Assembly (NCBI RefSeq): GCF_037975245.1
Contig: NC_092575.1
Location: 1,486,001-1,550,000 of the forward strand
Length of the DNA stretch: 64,000 nucleotides
From: Apostichopus japonicus
Lineage: Eukaryota; Echinodermata; Holothuroidea; Aspidochirotida; Stichopodidae
Direction of reading: 5' to 3'
A program made the translations under genes and the position numbers. The notes beneath the pieces are model-generated. The model made no database searches. It was given only the letters and a program-made list of their open reading frames with translations, and had not been told where the DNA came from. Below are positions 36,481 through 52,686 of this stretch, piece after piece. Positions within the stretch are counted from its first letter, which is position 1; each line of letters starts with the position of its first letter.

Positions 36481-38070
36481 TCACGAGGACTTTTCCTGTG
36501 TTTTACGTCTTGCAATGTTACGCATTGACGATTCTCTCAGTATCAAGCAGTTCGGTTTCAAAAGCTTTTCATCGCTGACTCTATTTTCTTCTTCAGCTTC
36601 CTTTACTACTATAAGACCACTCTTTTTGTCCTTTTGGCCTTCCACGGACAATTCTAAATCTCTGACTTCTGCCACTTTGGAATTCAAATTAATTCCAGCA
36701 TTCTTTTCTTTATCATCTTTCACCGGGGTGGTTTCAGTATTTTCTATCTCTTTCCCGGTTTCTTGGCTTGTCGAATCGTCCAAACGTTGCACGTTTTCAC
36801 TGTCCTTCGTTAAACTACCTCGCATGGCCGGTGTTTTTCGGTCTTCGGTGTTTTCGGTGTTCAACTTGTCAGTACCGATGTTTTCATTGTCACTCTCGAC
36901 TGATCTTCCGCCAACGCTTGCATAGTTCCCGATACAGGAATTTTCTTGCTTATGGCTTTGTTTTTTAATAATAACAGAGTTGGATTGCTGAAGATTTCTG
37001 TGTTTCAACAACCGTTTTACTAGTAACGGTTTACGTTTCGGTATTGCGGTATTTAGCACGGTTAATCGTCCCGAAGGCTGACTAGATGACCCATTGGAAC
37101 TATTCTTCTTCCTACAGTTATCATCAAGGTATATCGTTTCCAACGATTCATTGGAATCACTCTCTCTGCATCTCACTGAGTTGGGTTTATGAAAAAACAA
37201 CACTTCTCCTTCCATCTGTCTGGTCAACTTCGAATCTTTTAATAAGTTTAATAGTTCTAAGCTCTGTTCCACGGTTTGATCTATACAAGTGATTTTGACC
37301 GATGTGACATCGTCAGGTGGAGGAGCTGGGTCGGCTATTAATCCAGGGAGGCCATCACTGGTGGAATCATGGATCTTGGAAGAAGTTTGGTCATCAGGAA
37401 TGTCGGTTTTAACGGAAGGTTCATAATTGATGTTACCTAATAAGTTCGACCCTCTTGTGTCTCCATAATCATGCCTTGGAACGATTAGTTTGCTTACAAG
37501 CCTGTTCCGATAAACAAAAGAAATAAAATGTAAACAAAGATATATATATATATTTATGTAAAGACTATATATCCACTGGTTGTCTATGAGACGTGGGGGG
37601 GGGGGAGGTACTAATTCCAAACGTAGTTAATATATATTTTATAAACCAGCCAGATTTCATTGAAGGATGAAAAACGATATAATATTCTGATGTGTGTTTT
37701 TTTTTTAAATTAAACATAGACGACTGGCGAAAATTGATACAAAAGATCATGATTGCCAACATCATAAATCTCAAAGTTCAGACTTGATATGATCGATTTG
37801 TAAACTCGAACATATATTATGCCTATTGGTCTAACAATTTCTTTCCACCGAAGGACAATTGATAATAACGTCACACATACATATAAGACGCAAAACAAGG
37901 GCGAGTTTATACCTTCTGCTATCGCGAGATCCTCTCTCTATCTGATCCGGAAATGATGCAGGCATTCTCTTTACAAGTGTAGTCTGCTCTTGATTCTCCA
38001 TAAGTTTCTTCCATATCTTCAAATTCGTCGCCTCTCTAGCTTTATTCAAAGTAAGAAGATGATGATCCAT
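36481..38070 (-). CDS. Uncharacterised hydrophilic protein, two exons, 392 residues
   Basis: I do not recognise this protein. Exon 1 runs 38070-37913 and exon 2 37501-36481, joined with GT/AG borders in phase 2 across a 411-bp intron. The stop TGA is at 36483-36481. The start ATG at 38070 is preceded in frame by a GTG only. The N-terminal 50 residues are basic and probably helical (KAREATNLKIWKKLMENQEQ). A Pro-rich patch (DPAPPPDD) sits near residue 112. A basic, NLS-like cluster (PKRKPLLVKRLLKHR) is near residues 206-220. The C-terminal half is acidic, Glu/Lys/Ser-rich and looks disordered. No signal peptide, membrane helix or enzyme motif is visible. The long open exon with a correctly phased upstream exon supports a real gene. 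It is convergent with TMEM116. Confidence 0.7.
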
Positions 38071-40743
38071 CGCAGGCTTATAAGGTGTCACGCCTGCTGA
38101 TACCCGCTCTAGCCTAACATACGTTTCTCCCCAATAGGTATGAGCCTACCCGACAGCGACCTGGAATAACGTAGGGTCACACCCTTGTATGAAACAAACG
38201 TTGATGTTGTCTCACACGAATAGTATCTATGGTTACCTTTGTTTAACACCGTCATCGGCGCTTATTATCGCAGTCGCTCTTTTGCGCATCCGTTCTTTAG
38301 GAAGCATATTCTCTATACTTCTTACACACTAAAGCAACATGGACATACGGGCGCGTACATGCACAAGAACTGGCGTCCGCGCATTCGCAACGTGGTTGCG
38401 TGCAGTCTGTGATACTCGTAACAGCGCCGAAAATATTATGCACTCGATAGTGAAGTCAACCTATGCGTGAAGCGTATATCGTTTTGACTTCAGGAAGGGT
38501 CTTTTATGTTTTAATGACCACTAATATCCTCTTCTGTAATTATTCTCTACCAGCTATTTTAACGTTATATTGCTATCCCTGATCCACCGGGCAAGATAAA
38601 AATTTCGCAAACATATCTACAGCATAAAGCAAAAAACTTGTATATTTAATCTGCATACAAATACATCACAGGCGTTTTCATTCGTGGTATTTTGATGTGT
38701 GTTAGACTGGATGCATTCTTCACAAACTTTATTGGAATATTTTCGGGTAAGTTATTAAGCACTTGACAGCATTATTTTCCTTTTATTTCACTTTTCATAA
38801 CGTTAACATATAACCAAATTAGGACATGCACACATCGAGAAGAAAACAATGTGTGTGTGATATCCCTAGGCACAATATGTTAACGGTATGCAACCAATTC
38901 GAACTTACTGATGCCGTTATACGAACATAATATCTAATATACGGGAAAAAAATGAAAAAAGTGAAAATAATTTGACAACAAAAAGCAAATATTAATAATA
39001 ATTCACACTGGTTAAAGCGAACGTCAATCGATTAAATCGGAATTTTCAGTAAATCAATCTATTTAAGATTTATTGTCTATTAGCTACATGTATGGTGTCA
39101 CACCACTTTTATAGGTCCCTCCAACGCTATACTGAGCTATATTCTATAGTAGAAAAATAGTGCAAGTAATTACCATTCTTAGTGCGAAGACAAAAAAAGG
39201 TAGTCGGGTTTTTAAAAATGTGTATGCATTGTCTTGGTATGTACACCAATACCAAAATATATAGCCAAATAGTAGGATATGTATAGAAAAACAAATCTGT
39301 CTGATGTATTAAAGTGGTTTGGCTGATAAAAATGTTCATGAATTGTGTTTTGTATGTTTACACAAATACCAACATATATGCAATTCACAGAAATCACATG
39401 GAGGTGAAATAGTTCGAATTTAAGATAAAAATTCAAAAGTTCGGAAAAATACCCCCTTCTCAAAAAACAACAACAAAATGACGAGGAAGGTGTTCGGTTC
39501 GATGTCGCTGTAAAAGGAGAAATTACAGGAACCACCCCCCCCCCCCCCGCCATTTAAAACAAAATAATTACGAGGAGGAATTGAATTTTATGATCTACTA
39601 AACATTATGGTGTTCGGTATATTGAAGTCCAAACTTCGATGTCGCTATAAAAGGAGAAATTATACGTGAAGTAAATCGTATGGGATAATAAGGGTATAGT
39701 GTGATAGAATGCTGATGCTATGTTGAATTGAAGGGAGAATTTCGCATGTTACCTCTATCCATACACTCCAAATTTAACCAGGAAAGGTCGCATATATTTC
39801 TTCAGGGTTCTAGTTTAAAATGAACCCAATATAATTCTGCTAGAATGACCAGGAAATTCTGATTAAAATCCTGATCAAGTCGTTTGTACTAATCGTAATT
39901 CATAGTTGAAGGTACATTTTGTACTTCTGTGCAAGACTTAACCAGCAAAAATAACCACTGCAAGGTTAGAAAGTAAAATCTGGCGCTGATGGTAAAGATG
40001 AAAAGATAATTATATATTATTTCACAAAATCCTACGAATACGAAAATTATGTTCAACCTTGAGAGATTAATCTCACGGAAACAAGACCTTTGTGCTACAA
40101 TAGGTGTTTGATATTGTGGTCAACAACTGAACTATGGAAAAAGGGGGGAGTTGTTCAAATGTGCAGGGTCCAGCGAAATTTTGTTACTTGAATTTGTTAT
40201 TCACAAAAACGATAGCTACAAACTAAGAAGAATAAGAATAAGTTTTGGACGCCAAGTTCAGCATATACTTTAAACAGAATCCAGCTTCTATAAATTCGAA
40301 GAGGACTTGGTAAGAACCTTGTTCGGTTTGTCATTCATTATATCATCAATATTATTTTCGTATGTGTATGTGTGTGTGTGCGTGTATGTATGTGTGTACT
40401 TACTGCGTGTGTGAGGATTGGATGGATGGATGAGCGTGTAATACAGACAGAAATATACACAATTTATGCCATGGAGTGATACTTGTCTGGTGTGTTGATC
40501 TTTAATAATTTATTATGTATATGACATATATACCGCTTGCTACACATTCATTTCATAATTACGGCATTGCCTCTGGGAAGTGGTCATTTTGTGTTCATTG
40601 TCCGATTCAAAGCACCAATGGTGCACTCTGCAAGGGTGCACTGTTATAATCGTAACACTTGCGTAATAAGCTCTAATTTGACTGATAAAGAAAGTCTACA
40701 ATACGCATTTACACCAGTGGAATCACTGCGGCTCAGTTGTATA

Positions 40744-40773
40744 CCATGGAGCTATTTCGTTAGTAGCTCCATG
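40744..40773. other. Perfect 11-bp hairpin
   Basis: CCATGGAGCTA at 40744-40754 pairs with TAGCTCCATGG at 40763-40773 across an 8-nt loop. Confidence 0.7.
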
Positions 40774-41346
40774 GATGTACGGCCTTAGGTCTGCGACATG
40801 AAGGTCCCGGATGCGATTTTTTTGTGGCCCAAAACAGGTTTGCAATTGGTCGGAAAAGTTACGTCAAAATTTACGTCAAAAGTTATCATCAATATCCACC
40901 TTGTTATCGTGACCACAACGAGAATCGGGTGCGAGGATAGCCTTGCTAATTTTGGGGTTTGATTAGCCTACGAGTCACTCGCCAAAATTTCGAGCGTAGT
41001 GAATTTTCTATTCGCCAAAGCTAAAGCTCGATAATGGCGAGTTGGCGACCTAATTTAACGAGGCCTGGTACGCGATGCATTCCACGTTGCTGTTGAGTTC
41101 ATCAAGCTCTCTTTGACCAGTGTATTTGTTATAGACACGAAGGTTTTGATATATCCAGTGAGGTCCTATAAACCCACCTGAACGCGCCCGGTACAAACGC
41201 AGCTGCCCGACTCATAATTGTCCTATTGTTTTTGGTGAAGGTCAAAGCTCATTTGGGGTCTATATATTCCAAACTCTGAATACCCTACAAACATAGAAAA
41301 CTGTCAATTTGAAATCAAAGTACTTACAAAATATCTCCAATGGGCA

Positions 41347-41635
41347 TATAGGCGTAGGAGCCAAGTTTGATTGGGGGGGGGGGGCTGTAACGAAATATAT
41401 AACCAAAATTGTTCGTGCGCTTCGCGCGCGTTCAACATCTTAATGTACATATCATATAGGCATGCATCGGTTATTGCATAGCATGCCAATTACATATAAT
41501 TATTTTCCGTGTTATTACACTGTATTTTTCTTTCAGTAGGTGCCCAAAACATTCTCCTCATATTGCCCGAATTTTCACAAAAATATTTGCTTGGGGGATG
41601 TGCTGCATCCCCCAGCCCCCCGCCTCCTACGCCTA
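41347..41635. mobile_element. Short MITE-like element with TAGGCGTAGGAG ends
   Basis: TAGGCGTAGGAG near the left end is the exact inverse of CTCCTACGCCTA at the right end. TGGGCA flanks both sides (41341-41346 and 41636-41641), a plausible 6-bp target duplication. The interior (289 bp) has a poly-G tract and no coding capacity. Confidence 0.6.
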
Positions 41636-42568
41636 TGGGCAAGGAATCACTATGTATGTTGACTTTCTGGTTTTATTGTTAGTTGTTGCAATTTTTAACG
41701 TTAAATTTTGTCTACTCAAACCTGCGGACGACCCCACCCCTATTACTACACAAATCATTAACAATATGCAATGACGCTGTGAAGTCATATAATTACAAAT
41801 TAATGTAACTACATGTATAATTACTGGGTAATTACATGTCTTGCGTCTGTCTTTATCCTACATTTGACGACTTTATTCAGCATTAATGGGTCTACTCTGT
41901 TGGGATAGGTTAAAAGAACGAAACAGACTGGGTACGGAGTAGAATACGTGCCATCGGACGACCAATTACGGTTATCACATTCAGAGATGATTTTCAAGAT
42001 TTGTGTTCCCCGTCAAAGTGAAGCAAAATGTTTAACTTGTTTGCGCGTTCTGCTCAATGCCGAGTAAGGGATTTTTTGTTGGTGATGTTACCATAATTGA
42101 TTAATTTTAAACTGTCTATCCCATTGGTAGGACCAATAAAGTACTGCCAATGTTAATGAAAAATGCTCGAACATTTTCTTACAAATTTGGATCGAAGCAT
42201 CACATGTGCTTATACATACTTCTTCGAACTGACTGTATTCTGTCGATCGATAAGATATCTCGCTATAACATGTGGTGTGTGCAACAGCAAATGAAAAGAT
42301 GATTATTTCGGGGCGGGTGGGGTGGGGAGGGGGTGGGGGCTCGGATGGCTGCTATGTTCATTAAGGTGACAAGTTAGTCTGGTATACTGCGTTTGACCTA
42401 TCAGACATCTGCTATGCAGGCTAATTGTAGAGCATACATGTCGATTTACGATCGTGGCAGGTCGATTACGTAATCACAAAACTTTCCTAGCTATAGCGTG
42501 CTATAATTGGAGCCAATAAAGCGTGAAAGGGGCTGCGCAAGAGTTAAATTAACTGAGGCGACATTTAC

Positions 42569-45873
<3,305 letters not shown>

Positions 45874-46923
45874 ATGGAGGGACAACATTTACTCTCCATT
45901 GAAGACAACAATCTTGAAGCAGAGGAAACCGCCGGAAGACAAAAGTTATCACCAAAAAGTCCACATCTGAATTCTATCGCAAGTCTTGTGACAGCTTTGT
46001 ATCAAGTGCTTCTGTTAAAACGTGGTCTAATCTATGGTTTATTAAGTGGAGTATGTGGTGCTTTAATTGCAGCCTTTTCTAAGTTACTTGAAGAAACCAT
46101 GTTACCATTTCAGATATGGTTCATCCGGAGTGTTCCAGCCATGCTTTGCATTTTCTTCGTCCAAAAGACAAACTGTTTAAACCTATCAAAAGTTGATATA
46201 CTTTCTTTCTGTATAGCTGCGCTTTGTACTTCTTTATCCTGGATATGTTCAGCTATATGTTTCGCTTATCTACAACTTGGCAACGCCGGTGTAATCGAAT
46301 TCAACGCTTTGGTAATCATGGCCTCACTGTTAGGGTGCATTGTTATAGGAGAAAAACTACATCTCTTCGAAGGAATTGTTTTGATGATTAATTTGATTGG
46401 AACTTTCCTTGTGGCGATTGATCCTATTATCAATCAACGAAATGAATTACCTAGTGAGGATTTAAATCTTACTTACGGAGCATTGGTAGCCGCTTTAGCC
46501 GGAATTTTTGCGTCGATTAAAGTGATCATCATACGACAAAGGAGGCGGGACAATTTCGTGGATCCGGTACTATTGAGTGGCTTAACGGGAATGTTTGCAT
46601 TGTTCCTGTCTGTCTTGTTGAACGTTGCTGTTGGCCGATGGGATGTACCAATTTCACTCCAAGAATGGTTGAACATTATTTCTCTTGGATTCTTTAGCCT
46701 TTTACGAGAACTGTTTTGTTTTTCAACACTTAATTATCTGAAAGCTGCTGATTCATCCATTTTGTTTACAGCCATGATAGTGAGTTCTTATGTCATACAA
46801 ATAGTCTTTTTTCATAATATTCCAGAAGTATTCAGTCTTTGTGGTGCTTTCCTCACAATTGTTTCTATAGTGGCAATGAATGTATTATTATGTCAAACAT
46901 CGGATTCTGATCCACAAGGATAA
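45874..46923 (+). CDS. SLC35G1: SLC35G-like (EamA/DMT superfamily) membrane transporter, intronless coding region
   Basis: The 349-residue product has about ten hydrophobic helices in two EamA-type halves (about 45-170 and 195-335), as in drug/metabolite-transporter proteins of the SLC35G group (human SLC35G1 is about 365 residues). Markers are GLIYGLLSGVCGALIAAFSK (helix 1), FIRSVPAML (helix 2 loop), NAGVIEFNALVIMASLLG (helix 4-5), GEKLHLFEG (between helices) and QIVFFHNIPEVFSLCGAFL in the last helices, close to QIIFFNNVP in human SLC35G1. The first 45 residues are polar and cytosolic-looking. The ATG at 45874 was chosen because the upstream in-frame part is low-complexity and CT-rich. Substrate is unknown; human SLC35G1 has been linked to ER calcium handling and citrate transport, which should not be transferred without tests. 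Family call is firm, exact orthology is not. Confidence 0.8.
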   Translation: MEGQHLLSIEDNNLEAEETAGRQKLSPKSPHLNSIASLVTALYQVLLLKRGLIYGLLSGVCGALIAAFSKLLEETMLPFQIWFIRSVPAMLCIFFVQKTNCLNLSKVDILSFCIAALCTSLSWICSAICFAYLQLGNAGVIEFNALVIMASLLGCIVIGEKLHLFEGIVLMINLIGTFLVAIDPIINQRNELPSEDLNLTYGALVAALAGIFASIKVIIIRQRRRDNFVDPVLLSGLTGMFALFLSVLLNVAVGRWDVPISLQEWLNIISLGFFSLLRELFCFSTLNYLKAADSSILFTAMIVSSYVIQIVFFHNIPEVFSLCGAFLTIVSIVAMNVLLCQTSDSDPQG

Positions 46924-47244
46924 AAACCACAAAAAAACGCTCATAAAATAGTGTGAGTACCACATTGGTTTATGGGTCCTAGGACATGATGATGGCGTTG
47001 ACCCCATCATTAGGAAGTCAGGATGTATCTAATACTGTGTTTTTAAAGGGACGGTGGAGGCTCCACGGTGTCTCAGTCTTAGGTGGTATCTTGTTTTAAA
47101 GATGATCCGCCAGTTTCTGTATAACACCTAGCAAACATTTTGTCGAAAACTAAATTTGAAAGAAAAAGAAATTTCAACGACAAAGAACTTGAAGGTAACT
47201 GTATGTCTCCTTTGTCATGCTAAAATGTGGTTTGAACTTGAATT

Positions 47245-47250
47245 AATAAA
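47245..47250 (+). terminator. Polyadenylation signal AATAAA, SLC35G-like gene
   Basis: First canonical AATAAA after the stop codon, 322 bp downstream. Confidence 0.5.
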
Positions 47251-49429
47251 GACTGTGAAGTATGCCCAATAAACCACATGAAAATGTACATAGCTCCGAG
47301 TTTGCATAAAACAGGTTAATTTGGCCAGTATATCTAAACAAACCAAAAAGAAAAACTTTTACTATAAAGTTAAATCCATTTTTGTATCAAATATAACAAT
47401 TCGAGATTACAAACAGATGAGGACGTTATCGGACATTCCTTTTGAACGAGACCACATGCAGACGTTAAATAATTTGTAATAAACCATAGGATATCTTCAT
47501 TGGGCTTTGCCAATAATAGAAAGATATCCATTCATGGTTATGTGAAATATCACTTAGTCTGACGTCACAGTAATGATGGTATTTTATCATAAGCCGAAGT
47601 TTTCATTAGTCCGGGCATTATGATTATACAATAATTGCATAGTGTAATTTTGGTGAAGCTAATAATGGGATTACATGACTGCAAATCAGTAAAATAAAAA
47701 ATACATATGGAAACTATACTATGATAATATATATATATATATATTTTCATTTTCAATATATAATTTAAATGTGAAATATGACCAGATTCTTCAAGCAAGG
47801 TACTACAAGACTTTTTTCTCTTTTTATTAAATCAAATCATTTTGTATCATCCCAGTAATGATTGCATCGTCCTTAGACCAACAAAGAATTCGCCAGTTTT
47901 ATTTTCCAATATTATGCTATAATACTACATTGTATGTAATTGGACATGTTGGTAGACATGTTTCATACTGTTGGACTATCATTTGGAACCCCTTTACCTA
48001 AACAAAAATCTAATCTAAATATTAAATGAACAAATAAATAAAAACGCCGATTTAAGGCTGTACTTTTCATCTCCTGTATTGAAAATTTAAAGCTTTTATT
48101 CCAAAGAAATACCTAGGCAATGAGTTATTGATAGCTGCAGTATAATGCTACCTAATCAGCTCTTATATACTGTCCCAAAATTGGTCAATGCGTTACGTTT
48201 AGGAATTAATTTGTGAACATAATTCGAATTGAGTTTATTTATTCCAAAATTTTCGTTTGCAGTGTTTAGAACTTCCAAAGTAAGAACTACTAGTTTATGA
48301 CAACAATTGTCGAAACTAGTGTGCCTAAATGAGTTTTAAATATGGTAAAACAATAGAGTAAAAATGGTTTTATACAACGATTCTTTCTATTGTATACTAG
48401 AGTAGCTATTCTTCCCTCGGTCGCCAGGAAAATGCATGATGGGAGATCTACAATCCCTGCAGGTCATTCGTCAATTAGATTGCTCGTGAAAACATGGAGG
48501 GTAACCCGACAAAATTTAGGCTAAAAAAGTATGTGTTTATGTTCATAATGTGCTTATGGGAAAAATGACGAATGTAAATGGGAAGTGAAACAATCATTGC
48601 TTCCGCGGTGCAGGACACTGGTTCTGGACGCCCCTGTGGTCACTGGACACAGTAAATTTGTTTGGTGCTTTCCATTTTAAAGCTATGTGAATAATAAACA
48701 CCATCAAGTATATGACCTAGGGCCTTTATAGGGTACAGACAGATAGATTCTATTCAATTCAATTGCCACAAATCATGGATTTTGTAAATTTTCGTTAATG
48801 CAGCAAACGTTTAATAATATTTTGTAAACATCCGTACCCAAGCCCCTGTCTTTGTGTTCTATAATTATTAACTACCACCTCTTCAAAATTTATTATGTAA
48901 TGGCTGATGAATTTGATGGTTTCTTTGCGCATCAGCACGTGGTGATTTGTAGGTATTTGCAGGTCACAAGGTCTCTACAATTTTTACCACTGCCCTATCA
49001 TGTGTGATGGTAACCTTCACTCCGTGTGGGCATGCACCGTTGGACGTGATTCCGGCGCCTTTTATTTAGATTAACTGGTACACTGATAAAATACTTTCCC
49101 ATTTATTCATTGCCCCTTCATGCTACGAAAGTGACCCTATATAAACTAGCTCCATCTGTGAATATCAACCCAGGCATAACACTTACAGTACCCAAGTACC
49201 GGACCACAACTATAGATAATGTGGCTAATTCAAAAATTACATAATCAAAATTTGTCCATGTGGCTATAAAATAATCTTGCCAAAAAATATGTTGTTGAAT
49301 GCCTGATTGTTGTATCTCTGTTCATTAACATATCGTGTGTATTTATGACCCATTTTTGCTATTCTTTATAGCGATTACCTTGCTGTCACAAATGAACAAT
49401 TGAATAATTATATATAGTCGGAATCATTA
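47251..49429. other. Intergenic interval with a possible promoter
   Basis: Mostly AT-rich DNA without recognised genes. At 48433-48528 a ZNF143-like word (GCATGATGGGA) precedes an ATG at 48494 and a GTATGT donor at 48529, a possible first exon of an unidentified gene. ATTCAATTCAATT near 48752 resembles the 3' tail of the LINE at 50363. Confidence 0.4.
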
Positions 49430-49433
49430 TTAA

Positions 49434-50228
49434 AGCAGCATTTTGCGTTGGGTCGCTTTTTTCCACCTTTTTAACATGTGCATCGATTTTTTTACATGTA
49501 TCAATCATAAAACAGCAAACTAAGATACCATCCAAGTTTCATCCTGCCAAGAGCGTTAATTAGCGAGTAATTAACGATTTATATCGATAACGAGTAAAAG
49601 TGTCCTCGACAAAGTTTTCACATCTCCAAATCCACTAGTTTGAATTCCACCAATCAGTGTATAGTATGTTTATTCATGAGCATTTTGCGTTTGGTCGCCG
49701 TTTTCTACTTTTTTGACATGTCCATCGAGTTTTTTACATACATCAAATCACAAAACAGCAAATTAAGATATCAGCCAAGTTTTTCCCTGCCAAAAACGTT
49801 AATTAGCGAGTATTCCACATACAAAATTAAATCGCATTCAGTTCCCAAACCCACTAGTTTGAATTCAACCAATCAGAGATGCAGGTTTAGTTATGAGCCG
49901 TTGCTAAAAATAGATTCAAGACTTTGCGTTGGTACAACTCCCTGGTACAACTGCCATATAGACTGTACACAAATCAAGCGTGGTGTTATATTACGTATCT
50001 GTCAATGACGTTCGTAGTGTTTAAATATTCATATTATGGGCGAGGTTTATTGGGTTCCCAACGGAAAATATCTTGGAGAACAACACAGTTGAAAGTTGCA
50101 ATTTTTTCGACTTTTATGCCACCATTTGAAGTAAACTATAAATAGATAAGCTAGTTATGTATGTCGTTATGGCATAGTGGAGTCAGTGAGGTTGAGAAAT
50201 ACCATAGTCGAGGACGCAAAATGCTGCT
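49434..50228. mobile_element. TTAA-flanked MITE, piggyBac-like ends
   Basis: The ends are AGCAGCATTTTGCGT (49434-49448) and its exact inverse ACGCAAAATGCTGCT (50214-50228), each bordered by TTAA (49430-49433 and 50229-50232). A 15-bp perfect terminal inverted repeat with a TTAA target is typical of piggyBac-type non-autonomous elements. The first 230 bp are duplicated inside: GCATTTTGCGTTTGGTCGCC restarts near 49681, followed by matching text through CCACTAGTTTGAATTC (left copy near 49633, right copy near 49850). No transposase is encoded. Confidence 0.85.
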
Positions 50229-50362
50229 TTAACATTCGTGACAAAAATGTGCATGTTTCATTGCATATTGTTTTGATATGATGTTCCTTTGCAGCCATGA
50301 CGAAGGGAGAGAGAATTGACATAAATGGTTGTATAACTATTTAATATCAAAGAAATTATGTC

Positions 50363-52686
50363 AATTCAATTCAATTCAATTCTTTATTTCCAGTATAAAT
50401 CATTAAAAATTTATAAATAGGAAAATAAATAAAATTATGATAAAGATATAAAATAGTAAATACTAGACAAAACACTGAAAAACAAAATCACAACAATGGT
50501 TCTAGAGCACCATGCTGTATGAACATGGACGCCCTATAAACAAAAGATTTCCTATTTCCTAAGTTCAATCCTGAATCTGGGAGTTATTGCAGCATTCCTC
50601 AAATTGTAGTTTGTCTTATTGCACAGAGAGTTTATTGCACAATGGAGTGGGTGTCCTTCATTTCTTTGGATGTTATTTAGTAGCCTCTCAAATTCCTTCC
50701 TAGCAGCCGTATTAACTTTATCTTTAAGTATGTTATGATTTAATCCAAAGATTCTCTCACAGTATCTCAGGAAACTTAATAATCTTTTCTTATCTTTTAT
50801 TTGGACAAAGTGATACCAGACCGGGACAGTATATATTATATTTGGCAAGATAGAGGCCTCAAACACAATGTGATACACCTTGGCTAATACCTTTGAAATA
50901 TGATTTGAAAACGTCAGCTTGTTGTCAATGCAGACTCCTAGATACATTGTACTGGAAGTACGTTCAACGGATGTATTGTGAATAATTGTCCTCTCGTCTC
51001 TCTTCTCGATTAAACCCCTATTGATGTTTTCGAAAACCATTTCCTTACACTTCTTTTTGTTGAGAAGTAGGTTCTTCTGGTCGCAAGTGCTAACTATACT
51101 AGTGATAAAATCCTGATACTCATGCTGATTTTGCTGGTGGGAGCCTTTGGTGATATTGCACGATAAAACAGTGTCATCAGCATATTTAATTACTGAGCAA
51201 TTAGAATTAGAGCGAATGCAATCTGTATAAATAGTAAACAATAGGGCTGATAGAGGGCCACCTTGTGGAACTCCTACTCTGATTTCAGAAGTTGTTGTAT
51301 AGCCTTTGTCTAGTTTAACTTGTCTCGACCATCCCTGCATGAAATCCCTAAGCCAATGAATGAGCCATGGCTCATCGATGAAGTTACACAGGTCATTTAG
51401 TAGACGATTGGGCAGGACTGTATTAAATGCACTTGAAAAGTCCAGAAATAGGACTTTAGATATTGTCGTCTGTTTACAGTTTAGCCCAGACACTATGCCA
51501 TGGACAAGGGTGAGGATTGCATCAGTGCACGAGATACCTTTTCTGTACGCAAACTGATTTGGATCACCATGTTCATCAATGGATTGTGTGACATACGAAA
51601 GTAATAACTTTTGCATACAATTGAACCCTATGCTTGATATATCAATTGGGCGATAATCAGTTACTGAAGCAGGGCTGCAAATTTTGGGCACAGGAGTAGT
51701 TTTGGCATGTTTCCAGTCAGATGGAATAATACTCTGTTTAATACTTTCATTGAAAATGACTGTGAAAATGTCAGCAATTTCATTTGAGCAATATTTAAAA
51801 ACCCACCAGGGTATGTTATCAATACCTGATGCGACACCTCGCTTGACAAGTCCAAACTGTCTTTTAACCTGATCTCGTTCTATTCCAGGAGTGTCATTGA
51901 CAGAGCGGTGCGGTAAGTTCAGAGTAATGTCCTTTATAACCGCACTGTTGAATCGGCCGAAGTGGGTGTCTAGCTTAGATCCAAGCTCCCTCGATATTGT
52001 GACCTTGTTATCATTTTTGTGAGGATTCCGCACTGATTTCAGAAAGTTCCATAATGACGTGGAATCCGTCGCTATCCTCTCGAAGTGTTCACTCCTCTTC
52101 CTATAGATGTATCTATTTATAGTCCGCTGCAACCTATTCCGTTCTGCGTTGTTCCCCACCTCAATTGCCTTCTTTTTTCGTTCTTCCATTCGTCTAATAT
52201 TATCGTCGGCCGGTAATCTCTTCATCATTTCCGCAGTTGGTACAGTTCTAGTTGGAACGCAGATGTCCGATACAAATTGAATATAACACGAAACCACTTC
52301 AGTCAGTTCGTTGAGTGTAGGGCAGGTTTCCGTGAAGATATTCCAGTCCGTAGAGGCTATGGTCTCACGAAGAATACATAAATTGTTGTCTCTAATGTCC
52401 CTTTCCCTTCTCCTGGGCCTCTGCTTGGTCTCTCTGTGCTTCTCCGTATACTTAGGCATGAGACAAATTGAGTAGTGGTCCGACGATCCGATGGGATGGC
52501 GTCTTGTTGCCCTGTAGTAATGATTGTTGACATATACAGCGTCTAATATGGAACCAGATCGCGGGAAGGTAGCAAAGTCCACAAGGTTTTGAAAGCCCAT
52601 TGTCTCAAGGAAAGCGATCTTGCTTCGATTTATATCTCCCAATAGTATTATGCTGGAACGCGGGTTCTCCTTCGTGATATCTGTCA
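50363..52686 (-). mobile_element. Non-LTR retrotransposon (LINE), 5'-truncated
   Basis: On the minus strand the element ends in AATAAA followed by four GAATT units (50363-50382), a simple-repeat tail as found in L2/CR1-related LINEs. The other end near 52686 joins a copy of a local repeat, and copy 2 of that repeat (53991-54060) shows the uninterrupted target. Length is about 2.3 kb; the 5' half is missing. A short TGTCA at both borders may be the target duplication. Confidence 0.85.

Larger units (their letters stand above)
38071..42566. other. Gene-poor interval, left of the AAAT microsatellite
   Basis: It holds the likely promoter of the two-exon gene (right after 38070), a poly-C tract at 39534, a TG-rich run at 40365-40396, a perfect hairpin at 40744-40773 and a small inverted-repeat element at 41347-41635. 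Only short, unsupported open frames are present. Confidence 0.5.

Noticed and set aside
36515-36925. 136-residue open frame on the plus strand
   Set aside because: It is antisense to the two-exon minus-strand gene and has no splice or family support.
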